64,000 nt of DNA from Tabrizicola_A sp964393035 (GTDB lineage: Bacteria; Pseudomonadota; Alphaproteobacteria; Rhodobacterales; Rhodobacteraceae), in contig CAYMRX010000002.1 of the NCBI GenBank assembly GCA_964393035.1, forward strand, positions 372,001 through 436,000. Reading direction: 5' to 3'. A program made the translations under genes and the position numbers. Of this stretch, positions 47,188 through 55,346 are shown in pieces. The stretch's first letter is position 1. Each line of letters starts with the position of its first letter. The notes under the pieces were generated by a model. That model was not told the origin of the DNA, did not search any database, and worked only from the letters and a program-made list of their open reading frames with translations.

Positions 47188-48969
47188 TTATTTCGCGGCC
47201 ACGGCGCGGCGGGCGCGCAGGGCATTGGTTGCGGAGTGGTCCACATCGAGCGTGGTGGGGTCTTTGATGATGACGCCGTAATCCTCCTTTGCCCCTTGAA
47301 GGGAGACGAGGCCGTTCTTCACATCCCAGATGACCTTTTCGACCGGCCGCTCCATCGGGTTGCCATAACCGCCGCCACCGGGGTTCATGTTGGTGATGCG
47401 GTCGCCGGGTTTGATGACCTTGATGACGTTTTCGCGGATGGTCTCTTGCCGGTCGCCTTCCACCAGTTCCAGACGGCCCACTTTCGTGTCGATCATCGTG
47501 CTGGCTGCCCCTGCCGCGCCCACTGCCGGGATGCGGCGGCCTTCGCCGAAGGTAATGAAGGTCATGTCGTCGTTGAGCGGTTCAACTTCCCAGGCCGTGC
47601 CGGAGCCGCCGCGGAATTTTCCAGCACCTCCACTGTCTGTCATCAGCGAATAACGGTGGATGATGATGGGGTAAGAGTATTCCAAAAGCTCAACATCGCC
47701 CGAGGTGAGCGCGCCAAAGCAGCACTCCGGCCCGCAGGCGTGCCAGCCGTCTTGGGAGGGCGTCGCGCCCGCGCCACTGATGATGGTGGCCAAGACCATC
47801 GTGACGTATTCCTCGTCATGCCGCTTGTCCCACCCGGCGATGTTCAGCCCGTTGGCATGGCCCCAGCTTGCCGAAACCTTGGACGGAACCGCCTTTTCAA
47901 AGGCCAGACGCACGGCGTCGGTGAGCGTCTCCATCGGCGTCGTGGTGCAGTTCATGTGCGGCGCGGGTTCGGCCGCGTTGCAGATCGTGCCTTTCGGCCC
48001 CATGTTGACCGAGACGCAGCGATACAGCCCTTCGTTATAGGGCGGCGGCAGTTGGGCGAACATCATCAACCCGAGATAGACGCCGGAATAGCTGTTCCCC
48101 TCATAAGAGTTGATGAAATAGGGGATCTGCGGCGGGGAGGAGATTTCGATATGGCAGGTGTCGGCCTTGATCGTGACCTTGGCCTTGATCTCGAAGTCAC
48201 CAAAGCCGTGTCCCGCGTCTTCCAAGATCGCGCTGCCCTCATAGGTGCCATCGGGCACGTCCGAGATCAGCGCGCGCATCTGACGCTCGGCCATGTTCAG
48301 CAGCGTGTCGATGCAGGCATCGACCATCTCCTCGCCGTATTTCTCCAGCATCGCCAGAAGCGCACGCTCGCCGACCTGACAGGCCCCGATGAGCGCGTTG
48401 AAGTCGCCCTCCTGATCGCGGCGGGCGCGCATGTTGGTCAGGATGAAGTTCAGCACGTCCTTGCGCGGCTGGCCGCGATCCCACACCTTCACCGGCGGAA
48501 TACGCAGGCATTCGGCGTAGATTTCCTTGGCGCCCGGGTTATAGCCCGCAGGCACCGGGCCGCCGACATCGGTCAGGTGGCCCTTGCAGACGGTCCAGTA
48601 TTTCAGACGGCCCTTCCAGAACACCGGCTTGTAGAAACAGGTGTCGATGGCATGACTGCCACCCCAGGCCGGGTCATTGTGAATCAGCAGATCGCCTTCG
48701 TGGATGTCGCCCTCGAAATAGCCCGCCACCACCTTCATCGCCGGGATGAGCGAACCCAGATGAATCGGAATATCCTGCCCTTGCAGGATCATCTCGGGCG
48801 TCGCGTTGAACAGTGCCGTCGAATAGTCATGCGCCAGATTGAAGACCGACGAGCGTGCCGTCTTTTCAAGCGACAGCGTCATTTCGCGCTGCGTGGTCTC
48901 AAGGATACCGCGCACCACCGACAGGGTGATGGGGTCAACCTCGACCTTTGGTTTGGCAGTATGCGCCAC
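47188..48969 (-). CDS. hyuB: Hydantoinase/oxoprolinase subunit B (HyuB)
   Basis: A 593-residue partner of HyuA: VDPITLSVVRGILETTQREM, SVFNLAHDYSTALFNA, GDLLIHNDPAWGGSHAIDTC, later GAGKFRGGSGTAWEVEPL and NMNPGGGGYGNPMERPVEKV. The GTG start at 48969 has a ggaggg SD and the homologous N-terminus follows it directly. It leads the operon hyuB-hyuA-livGFHMK. The two-subunit transporter-linked arrangement suggests import followed by ATP-driven hydrolysis of a cyclic amide. Confidence 0.88.
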   Translation of the reverse strand: MAHTAKPKVEVDPITLSVVRGILETTQREMTLSLEKTARSSVFNLAHDYSTALFNATPEMILQGQDIPIHLGSLIPAMKVVAGYFEGDIHEGDLLIHNDPAWGGSHAIDTCFYKPVFWKGRLKYWTVCKGHLTDVGGPVPAGYNPGAKEIYAECLRIPPVKVWDRGQPRKDVLNFILTNMRARRDQEGDFNALIGACQVGERALLAMLEKYGEEMVDACIDTLLNMAERQMRALISDVPDGTYEGSAILEDAGHGFGDFEIKAKVTIKADTCHIEISSPPQIPYFINSYEGNSYSGVYLGLMMFAQLPPPYNEGLYRCVSVNMGPKGTICNAAEPAPHMNCTTTPMETLTDAVRLAFEKAVPSKVSASWGHANGLNIAGWDKRHDEEYVTMVLATIISGAGATPSQDGWHACGPECCFGALTSGDVELLEYSYPIIIHRYSLMTDSGGAGKFRGGSGTAWEVEPLNDDMTFITFGEGRRIPAVGAAGAASTMIDTKVGRLELVEGDRQETIRENVIKVIKPGDRITNMNPGGGGYGNPMERPVEKVIWDVKNGLVSLQGAKEDYGVIIKDPTTLDVDHSATNALRARRAVAAK

Positions 48970-49007
48970 TTTGAGCCCTCCGATTGGGGCCGCGCAAAAG
49001 GGGGACG

Positions 49008-49030
49008 TTCGGACAAAACGCCCGTCCGAA
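49008..49030. promoter_or_regulatory. Inverted repeat 1 in the hyuB-araC intergenic region
   Basis: TTCGGAC / GTCCGAA, perfect 7-bp arms 9 bp apart, 39 bp upstream of the hyuB start. Likely in the 5' region of the hyu operon; a candidate binding site. Confidence 0.4.
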
Positions 49031-49043
49031 TCGTCATAGCTCC

Positions 49044-49077
49044 CTGTCACGCGGCATCTGTTGTGCCTTTGTGACAG
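49044..49077. promoter_or_regulatory. Inverted repeat 2 in the hyuB-araC intergenic region
   Basis: CTGTCAC / GTGACAG, perfect 7-bp arms 20 bp apart, centred 91 bp upstream of hyuB and about 160 bp upstream of the AraC gene. Half-sites spaced by about 2.6 turns suggest an activator site. Confidence 0.4.
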
Positions 49078-49222
49078 CGACCGTAAGGGCGGCGGATGCA
49101 TGCCGTCTTTGCGCCGGGCGCATGGCGTTTTGTGTTTCCGTGCAGTCGGGTGCCAAGACCAAACGTGGCGCTTTACACAATTCCTGTGCCGTGGCCTTCT
49201 GGACGAAACAGGGAAACACATA

Positions 49223-50167
49223 ATGAAAAGCACAATCACCACGCGCGGGGTTGATGTGTCGGGGCGCAGCCGCCACTGGCATGACACCATCGCGCGCACC
49301 TATTTTCCGCTGGACCTGACCTTCGCCCGCCCCGAGGCGTTTGACGGTGAATTGACCAGTTGGAACCTTGGCGATGTGTCGCTGTCGCGCCTGACCTCGG
49401 ATGCCCTGATGTATCGCCGTCTGCCCAAGCATTTTCGCGAACCGGGACCGGAGGAATTTCTGGTCACGCTGCCCGCCAAAGCCGAATTGCGGTTTGCCCA
49501 AGGGGGGAAGGAAGTGCGCGCCAATCCCGGCGCGTTTTTTATTGAGCGCAGCCATGAGCCTTATGAGTTCAGTCACAGCGATCCGGCGGATCTTTGGGTG
49601 ATGAAGCTGTCCAAGGAAATGCTGGGCGGTCGTATCCGCGCGCCGGACCGCTTTTGCAGCCTGCAATTCGATGCCACCAATGGCGCGAATGGGCTGTTCG
49701 TCGACATGGTCCACCTGATCCCGGCGCGCTACGACAACATGACCGAAGAAACCCGCAGCATTGTCGGGCGGCAATTGGTGGATTTGCTGGCTTTGGCCAT
49801 CCAGTCGGATGAGCGCGTGCTGACATCCGGCAATTCCACGGTACGCACGGCGCATCTGGCGCGGATTGAGTCTTTCGTGCGCCGCCATATCGACGACCCC
49901 GACCTTGGCCCCGAGGAGGTGGCGGCGGGCTGCGGGATTTCGGTGCGCTACCTGCACGAGCTGCTCAGGGACACCAACACCACGCTCGGCCAATGGGTGC
50001 GCGACACGCGGTTGCAGGCGGCGATGGAAGATCTGAAGAACCCCGCCGAACGCCGCGCGATTGGCGAGATTGCCTATGCGCGGGGCTTTACCGATCAGGC
50101 GCAGTTCTCCCGCGCCTTCCGCGCCCGCTTCGGCGTCACCCCGAAAGAGGTGCGGGGGCGCGGCTGA
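49223..50167 (+). CDS. AraC-family transcriptional regulator (AraC_binding_2 / FeaR-like)
   Basis: A 314-residue regulator. The N-terminal 180 residues form a cupin-like ligand domain (WHDTIARTYFPLDLTF; DLWVMKLSKEML). The C-terminus has two HTHs (GPEEVAAGCGISVRYLHELL and IGEIAYARGFTDQAQFSRAF, then RARFGVTPKEVR). It is divergent from hyuB and is the likely activator of that operon. ATG at 49223 has an agg-poor SD (gggaaacacata); no better start was seen. Effector unknown. Confidence 0.88.
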   Translation: MKSTITTRGVDVSGRSRHWHDTIARTYFPLDLTFARPEAFDGELTSWNLGDVSLSRLTSDALMYRRLPKHFREPGPEEFLVTLPAKAELRFAQGGKEVRANPGAFFIERSHEPYEFSHSDPADLWVMKLSKEMLGGRIRAPDRFCSLQFDATNGANGLFVDMVHLIPARYDNMTEETRSIVGRQLVDLLALAIQSDERVLTSGNSTVRTAHLARIESFVRRHIDDPDLGPEEVAAGCGISVRYLHELLRDTNTTLGQWVRDTRLQAAMEDLKNPAERRAIGEIAYARGFTDQAQFSRAFRARFGVTPKEVRGRG

Positions 50168-50348
50168 TCGTAACACGGTCAATGGTAACGGCAGGGGTGG
50201 GGTGACAATCCTTTCGGACAGGGCCTACCGCCCATGGCCACCGGAGGGGCAGAAGATTGACTGCGACCTCCCTTGAGGCGGCGCCCTTGATAAAGGTCGG
50301 TCTAACCTCGCTCAATATCCATCCGCTTTCAGCACCAGGCCCAAACAT

Positions 50349-50370
50349 GCCGCGCCTTTCGCGGCGCGGC
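50349..50370 (-). terminator. Hairpin downstream of the FAD/GcvT gene
   Basis: GCCGCGCC / GGCGCGGC, perfect 8-bp stem with a 6-nt loop, 32 nt after the stop. No U-run. The rest of the 235-bp gap up to the AraC gene shows no gene. Confidence 0.45.
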
Positions 50371-50402
50371 CCTTGGGTCTGCAAAATAACGGCGCGTCGG
50401 GG

Positions 50403-52850
50403 TTATTGCCGCAGGCGCTGCCCTTCGGGGTCAAAAGCCGGGCCCGCAAGGACCACCGCGCGATGCGGCCGTCCAAGGATCATCACCTCAAGCGCGGTTC
50501 CTGCCGCGATTTCAGGGCGCAGATAGGCCAGCGCCAAGGACTGGCCGACATGATAGCCGTAAGCGCCGGACGATACCCGGCCCGCCGGACGGCCCTGAAG
50601 ATCAAAGATCGGTTCTGACCCTGTTGCATCCGCGTCTGTCGCCTCAATCGACAGACTGCGCAGCACCTCACGCGGGGGGTGCCGCATCACCTCGGCGCAG
50701 GCGTCGCGGTTGAGAAACGGCTTGTCCAGCTTGACCAACCCATCCAACCCGGTTTCCTGCGGCCAATATTCCGGCGAATAATCGCGGCCCCAACTGCCAT
50801 AGCCCTTTTCCACCCGCAAACTCATCAAGGCCCGGCTGCCCACCGGGCCAATGCCCAAGTCTTTTCCTGCCCGCAACAAGCCAGCATAAAGCCGGGCCTG
50901 GTCGGCCTCGGCGCAGTGCAACTCCCACCCCAGATCGCCAGTAAAGCTGACCCGCAGCGCGATGCAGGCAACCCCGTCCACCACAATCCGGGCCGAGCGC
51001 AGGAAGGGGAAAGCCGCCGTTGCCAGATCCGCATCGGTCAGGCGCGCCAACAGATCGCGCGCCTGCGGCCCCGCGACGTTGAACCCCGCCATTTCCTCGG
51101 TCACGCTTTGCCAGCGCGTGCCGTCCGGCAGCGGCACCGCATCGAAAAAGCGCTTGTGATAGCGTTCCGCCATGCCTGATCCGACCATGAAGTAATCGTC
51201 GGGCGCCAGACAAGTCACGGTGAAATCGCCCGCAATCCCGCCGCGCTTGCCGATCAGCGGCGCAAGGCAGGACCGACCGGGCAGGCGCGGTATATGATTG
51301 GCCAGAAGCGCCTCCAGCCAATCCTTCGCCCCCGGCCCGGTAATGCGATAGCGCGCGAAATTGGAGATGTCGATGATCCCGCCCCGGTCACGCAACGCCT
51401 TCGCCTCGCGCCCGACGGGGGCCCACCAGTTCTGCCGCTCAAAGCCGATGGTCTCCTCGCGCGGCTCGCCTTCGGCGGCGAACCACAGCGGATGCTCCCA
51501 GCCGTAATTCAACCCGAACACCCCACCCATGGCCTTTTGTGCGGCATGGATCGGGCGGGTTCGCACCGGGCGACCCGCGCTGCGCTCCTCGTTCGGGAAG
51601 TGGATCTTGAAACGGTTGGCATATTGGTCTCGCACCCGCGCCTTGGTAAAGGCCGCCCCCGCCCAAGCCCCATAACGCGCCAGATCCCAACCGAACATGT
51701 CAAGTTTCGGCTCGCCTTCCACGATCCATTCCGCGCTGAGCAACCCCAGCCCGCCCGATTGCGAAAAGCCGGGGATAATGCCGTTGCAGCAGAAATAATT
51801 GCGCAATTCGGGCACCGGGCCGAACAGCGCGCTGGAATCCGGCGACCAGATCATCGGCCCGTTGATGACACGTTTGATGCCCGCCCGACCCACCACCGGA
51901 ACCCGGTCAATGGCGCGCAGCATGTTCGGCTCGATCCGCTCCAGATCATCGGCGAAAAGCTCGTGGCCAAAGCCCTGAGGGGTGCCAGCCTCGGCCCAGA
52001 ATTTCATGTCACGCTCATAGGCACCGACCAGCAGACCCTTGCCCTCTTGCCGCAGATAATATTCGCCGTCCCGATCCGCGACCGAGGGCAAACGCCGGTC
52101 CAGCGCGGCGATCTCTGCAATGGTCTCGGTGACGAAATACTGATGCTCGGTCGGCATCAAGGGCAAGCTGAGCCCCGCCAATGCGGCCACCTCGCGCGCC
52201 CAAAGCCCGGCGGCATTCACCACCCATTGCGTGTGAATGTTGCCGCGCGGTGTCTCGACGATCCAAGAGCCATCCGGTTGCGGCCGCGTCGCCGTCACCG
52301 GACACATGCGATGGATCTGCGCCCCCCGCGCCCGCGCCCCCGCCGCATAGGCCATGGTCACGCCCGAGGGATCGACATTGCCGCCATCGGGCTCAAACAT
52401 GATGCAGCGGATGCCGTCGAAATTGACCAAAGGGTGCAGCCGCTCGGCCTCGTCGCGGGTCACTTCATGAAAGTTCATGCCATAGTAGCGGGCCTTGGCG
52501 GCCTGAAGGCGCAACTGGTGTTCGCGGGCCTCGGTCTGCGCCAGATACAGGGAGCCGGGCTGGAAGATGCCGCAACCCTGCCCCGTCTCGGCCTCCAACT
52601 CCTTGTAAAGGCCCATGGTATAGTGCTGCAAACGGCTGATATTGGTGCTGTCATGCAGCCCGTGGATATTGGCAGCGGCATGCCAAGTGCTGCCCGATGT
52701 CAACTCGGACCGCTCCAGAAGAACGACATCCGTCCAGCCAAGTTTGGTCAGATGATAAAGGATGGAACAGCCAATCAGCCCCCCGCCAATGACCACCGCC
52801 TGCGCATGGGATTTCAGGGTCGGCTCTGTGCTGCCATCGGTTGCGATCAT
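50403..52850 (-). CDS. FAD-dependent dehydrogenase/GcvT fusion, dimethylglycine or sarcosine dehydrogenase type
   Basis: An 815-residue protein. N-terminal DAO domain: AVVIGGGLIGCSILYHL and LTSGSTWHAAANIHG, whose His is the covalent-FAD site in dimethylglycine and sarcosine dehydrogenases. The C-terminal half is GcvT-like: RYRITGPGAKDWLEALLANH, FTGDLGWELHCAEADQARL, RVEKGYGSWGRDYSPEYWPQ. It would oxidise an N-methylglycine and hand the C1 unit to tetrahydrofolate as 5,10-methylene-THF. It stands apart from neighbours; the hyu operon next door suggests a methylated amino acid source. The exact substrate is inferred. Confidence 0.88.
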   Translation of the reverse strand: MIATDGSTEPTLKSHAQAVVIGGGLIGCSILYHLTKLGWTDVVLLERSELTSGSTWHAAANIHGLHDSTNISRLQHYTMGLYKELEAETGQGCGIFQPGSLYLAQTEAREHQLRLQAAKARYYGMNFHEVTRDEAERLHPLVNFDGIRCIMFEPDGGNVDPSGVTMAYAAGARARGAQIHRMCPVTATRPQPDGSWIVETPRGNIHTQWVVNAAGLWAREVAALAGLSLPLMPTEHQYFVTETIAEIAALDRRLPSVADRDGEYYLRQEGKGLLVGAYERDMKFWAEAGTPQGFGHELFADDLERIEPNMLRAIDRVPVVGRAGIKRVINGPMIWSPDSSALFGPVPELRNYFCCNGIIPGFSQSGGLGLLSAEWIVEGEPKLDMFGWDLARYGAWAGAAFTKARVRDQYANRFKIHFPNEERSAGRPVRTRPIHAAQKAMGGVFGLNYGWEHPLWFAAEGEPREETIGFERQNWWAPVGREAKALRDRGGIIDISNFARYRITGPGAKDWLEALLANHIPRLPGRSCLAPLIGKRGGIAGDFTVTCLAPDDYFMVGSGMAERYHKRFFDAVPLPDGTRWQSVTEEMAGFNVAGPQARDLLARLTDADLATAAFPFLRSARIVVDGVACIALRVSFTGDLGWELHCAEADQARLYAGLLRAGKDLGIGPVGSRALMSLRVEKGYGSWGRDYSPEYWPQETGLDGLVKLDKPFLNRDACAEVMRHPPREVLRSLSIEATDADATGSEPIFDLQGRPAGRVSSGAYGYHVGQSLALAYLRPEIAAGTALEVMILGRPHRAVVLAGPAFDPEGQRLRQ

Positions 52851-53040
52851 GCTTGCCCTCGTCCTTTTGCCAACGCGTCAGCCGCGCCGGGTGTTTGCGC
52901 GACCTTGCGGCAAAAGAATCACCCCGGCGCGCGGGTTTGCGACAGGATAAGCCGCCTCTCGCGCTGTCATGACCAAGTTTGCCGCGGCTGGGGCACCGCC
53001 CTTTCATCTCCTGCACCAATTGTAGGAGGGAGACGACCTG

Positions 53041-53083
53041 CCGTCCGAGCGTCCGAACTCGGACGGCTCGGACGCTCGGACGG
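53041..53083. repeat. CTCGGACG repeat cluster with 16-bp inverted repeat
   Basis: CCGTCCGAGCGTCCGA / TCGGACGCTCGGACGG, perfect 16-bp arms and an 11-nt loop. The unit CTCGGACG occurs three times in the right half and in inverted form twice in the left. It lies 47 nt beyond the 3' end of the tRNA gene and about 190 bp upstream of the FAD/GcvT gene. The rest of this gap has no gene. Confidence 0.65.
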
Positions 53084-53129
53084 AGCAAGTTTGCGATCTT
53101 GCGTAAGTGTCTGATTTTTCTGGGGAAAG

Positions 53130-53206
53130 TGGCGGACCCGGAGCGATTCGAACGCCCGACCCTCAGATTCGTAGTCTGATGCTCTATCCAGCTGAGCTAC
53201 GGGTCC
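53130..53206 (-). tRNA. tRNA-Arg (anticodon ACG)
   Basis: A complete 77-nt cloverleaf: acceptor stem GGACCCG / CGGGTCC, D arm GCTCAGCTGGATAGAGC, anticodon stem TCAGA / TCTGA with loop CTACGAA (anticodon ACG), T arm with TTCGAAT, discriminator G and encoded CCA. The wobble A34 is normally deaminated to inosine by TadA so that CGU, CGC and CGA can be read. Confidence 0.95.
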
Positions 53207-53219
53207 GTCTTGGGGCTGC

Positions 53220-53247
53220 GTTTAGCTGTGGCTGCGGGGCATTGCAA
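53220..53247 (-). promoter_or_regulatory. Candidate promoter of the tRNA-Arg gene
   Basis: On the minus strand TTGCAA, a 16-bp spacer and CTAAAC, ending 14 nt before the mature 5' end. The elements are moderate matches. Confidence 0.35.
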
Positions 53248-53293
53248 GGGCAATTCGGCATCAGAATTTCAAATCCTTCTGCCAAAGTGCCAA

Positions 53294-53788
53294 TCACTCG
53301 ACCTCTGCCCCGGCATAGACCTTGGCCAGAAGGCCAATTGCGGCCTCGGGGTTGTCTGTGGCCAGATCGGCCAGCGTTTGATCGGCGGTCACGCCGGGGT
53401 GGTCGCCGGCAAGGCTGGCCAAGAGGGTGGCCTCATCTTTGCCGGCAAGCGAGGCCAGCGTGGAAATCGGGGCCTTGGTCAGCGACCCCAACACTTGCCG
53501 CACCGGCACCGCACCGCCCTCAGGCCCCGGCACCAAGAGCGAGGCGGTCAGCACCACAACCCCCGCCCCCATGATCGCCACAGCGGCGGGGCGCTTGAAA
53601 TAGGTGGTGAAGGCGCGCCAGTTCAGCCACAGATGCGCCGCGACACCGGTGACCAGAAGCCAGCCCAGCCATTCATGGGCCACCTTGCTCAACCCGGTTT
53701 CAAGATGGAAAAACATCAAGATCCCGGTCACAGCGATCAAAAGAAAAGCGCCAACCGTCAAAGGGGTGGCCCAACTGCGTAGCGTCAT
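53294..53788 (-). CDS. DUF4405 membrane protein (cytochrome b-like helices)
   Basis: A 164-residue protein. Three hydrophobic segments (PLTVGAFLLIAVTGILMFFH, WLGWLLVTGVAAHLWLNW, AVAIMGAGVVVLTASLLVPG) are followed by a soluble tail of about 70 residues rich in Leu, Ala and Asp. His residues in FFHLE, AHEW and AAHLW could ligand haem, as in cytochrome-b-like DUF4405 proteins. The start MTLRSWATPL at 53788 follows ggag; MKTFGVDM at 53809 would add seven residues. Function unknown. Confidence 0.8.
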   Translation of the reverse strand: MTLRSWATPLTVGAFLLIAVTGILMFFHLETGLSKVAHEWLGWLLVTGVAAHLWLNWRAFTTYFKRPAAVAIMGAGVVVLTASLLVPGPEGGAVPVRQVLGSLTKAPISTLASLAGKDEATLLASLAGDHPGVTADQTLADLATDNPEAAIGLLAKVYAGAEVE

Positions 53789-53859
53789 GTCAACTCCGAA
53801 CGTCTTCATCTTGCGCGTTATGGGTTGAACGCCCGCCGCGGCAGATTCCGTCGCAGGGT

Positions 53860-55275
53860 TTACGCTGAATAGGATTTCGGCAGATGAATCAGGAACTCCG
53901 TCCCCTCGGCATCCGTGCGGGCCAGTTCCAACCGCCCGCCATGGCCGCGCAGCAATTCGGCGGCAATGGCCAGCCCCAGCCCCGTACCGCCCTTGCGCGC
54001 GCCGCCCTGAAACGCCTCAAACAGATGTTCGCGCGCCTTTTCGGGCAGGCCGGGGCCGCTGTCACCCACCCGAATCCGCCAATCTTCCGCCGTTTCAGAG
54101 GCGGAAATCTCGATGGTGCCGCCCTCGCCCGTCGTCTCGATGGCCTGCCGGGCATTGCGCACGAGGTTCGCCAGCACCCGATATAGCTGTTCGGGATCGG
54201 CCATGACGTGAAAGCCATCCGGCACTTCGATCAGACAAGCCACGGTGCCGTCTTCATCCAGCCCTTCGGCCTCGGCCACATCCGATACCAGAGCGGCCAG
54301 ATCGACGGCGCGAATCGCAGGGGCGGCCTCCTCGGCCTTGCCGAATTTCAGCGTCGATTCGCACAAGGCCACCGCCCGGCTGATCGACCCGACCAGCTTC
54401 GGCGCCGACCGCGCCACCAGCGGATCGGCGCTGCCCTCCAACCGGTCGGCGAAAAGCTGGGCCGAGGTCAGGATGTTGCGCAGGTCGTGGCTGATCTTGG
54501 CCACCGCGCCGCCCAGCTGCGCCAACCGCTCTTTCTGCTTCAGGCTGCCGGTCAATTGCCGCTGCATCGCCTGCATCGCTTCTTCCGCGTCGCGCAATTC
54601 TTCAACCTGCGCCATCGGGGCGATCACCCGGCGCGCATCTTCCGGTGCCTCGGCATAGGCGGCCATATGCTGCGCCACCCGCCGGATCGGCAGCACGATC
54701 AGCCGCTGCACGGCAAGGAACAGCAAAAATGCGGTAACTACCGAGATCAGGGCCGACAACATCAAGATGCGAAAACCGTAATCCAGCATCGCATCCCGCA
54801 TCGGCGCGGAATCCATCGTGATTTCGATCAGCAAGCCCGCTTCCTGCACCGGATTGCCGATGACGCGGATGATCTCATCCGCCGGGTCCATGAGACAGGC
54901 AAGTGCATCGCGGATCAACTCCCACGGCCCGGCGGCGCGCAGATCATAGGTGGCGCTGACCGGCGCGGGCAATTGCGACGACAACACCAACTGGCGCACC
55001 TCATCGCGGCGCAGAACCACGTTGTAAACCTCGGCATTGGCCAGAAGTTCGGCCTCCAGCTCGGGGGATACCATGTCGCTGGCGGCCAGTTGGGCCAAAG
55101 AGGCGATCTGCGCCTTTTCCAGCCGCATCGCCATGAAATCCACCCGGAACCGCGCGATGGAGGGCACAAAGATCAAGACTTCGGCCAACATGACAAAGGC
55201 CACGGTCAAGATCAGGAACCGCCCCGAAAGGGTGTTCAGAAACCTGCCCCTTCTGCCCTGCACCCCTGCGCCCAT
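53860..55275 (-). CDS. Sensor histidine kinase (membrane, HAMP)
   Basis: A 471-residue kinase. Helix 1 (FLILTVAFVMLAEVLIFVPS), a periplasmic domain of about 150 residues, helix 2 (ILMLSALISVVTAFLLFLAV), HAMP (LIVLPIRRVAQHMAAYAE), phospho-acceptor His in ISHDLRNILTSAQLF, N box LVRNARQAIE and ATP boxes GDSGPGLPEKA and GGTGLGLAI. No response regulator gene is adjacent, so it is an orphan. Start MGAGVQGRRG at 55275 places the first helix sensibly; an ATG at 55371 would add residues of repeat-like style. Confidence 0.88.
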   Translation of the reverse strand: MGAGVQGRRGRFLNTLSGRFLILTVAFVMLAEVLIFVPSIARFRVDFMAMRLEKAQIASLAQLAASDMVSPELEAELLANAEVYNVVLRRDEVRQLVLSSQLPAPVSATYDLRAAGPWELIRDALACLMDPADEIIRVIGNPVQEAGLLIEITMDSAPMRDAMLDYGFRILMLSALISVVTAFLLFLAVQRLIVLPIRRVAQHMAAYAEAPEDARRVIAPMAQVEELRDAEEAMQAMQRQLTGSLKQKERLAQLGGAVAKISHDLRNILTSAQLFADRLEGSADPLVARSAPKLVGSISRAVALCESTLKFGKAEEAAPAIRAVDLAALVSDVAEAEGLDEDGTVACLIEVPDGFHVMADPEQLYRVLANLVRNARQAIETTGEGGTIEISASETAEDWRIRVGDSGPGLPEKAREHLFEAFQGGARKGGTGLGLAIAAELLRGHGGRLELARTDAEGTEFLIHLPKSYSA

Positions 55276-55346
55276 CTTTTGTGCCCAAATACCCTCAGGA
55301 AGGTCAGGGGGCAGGCAGCCCCCGCGATCGGGCCGGGGCACCGATG

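Noticed and set aside
53041..53083. A CRISPR-like array
   Set aside because: The units are 8 bp and contiguous or inverted, with no spacers of regular length.
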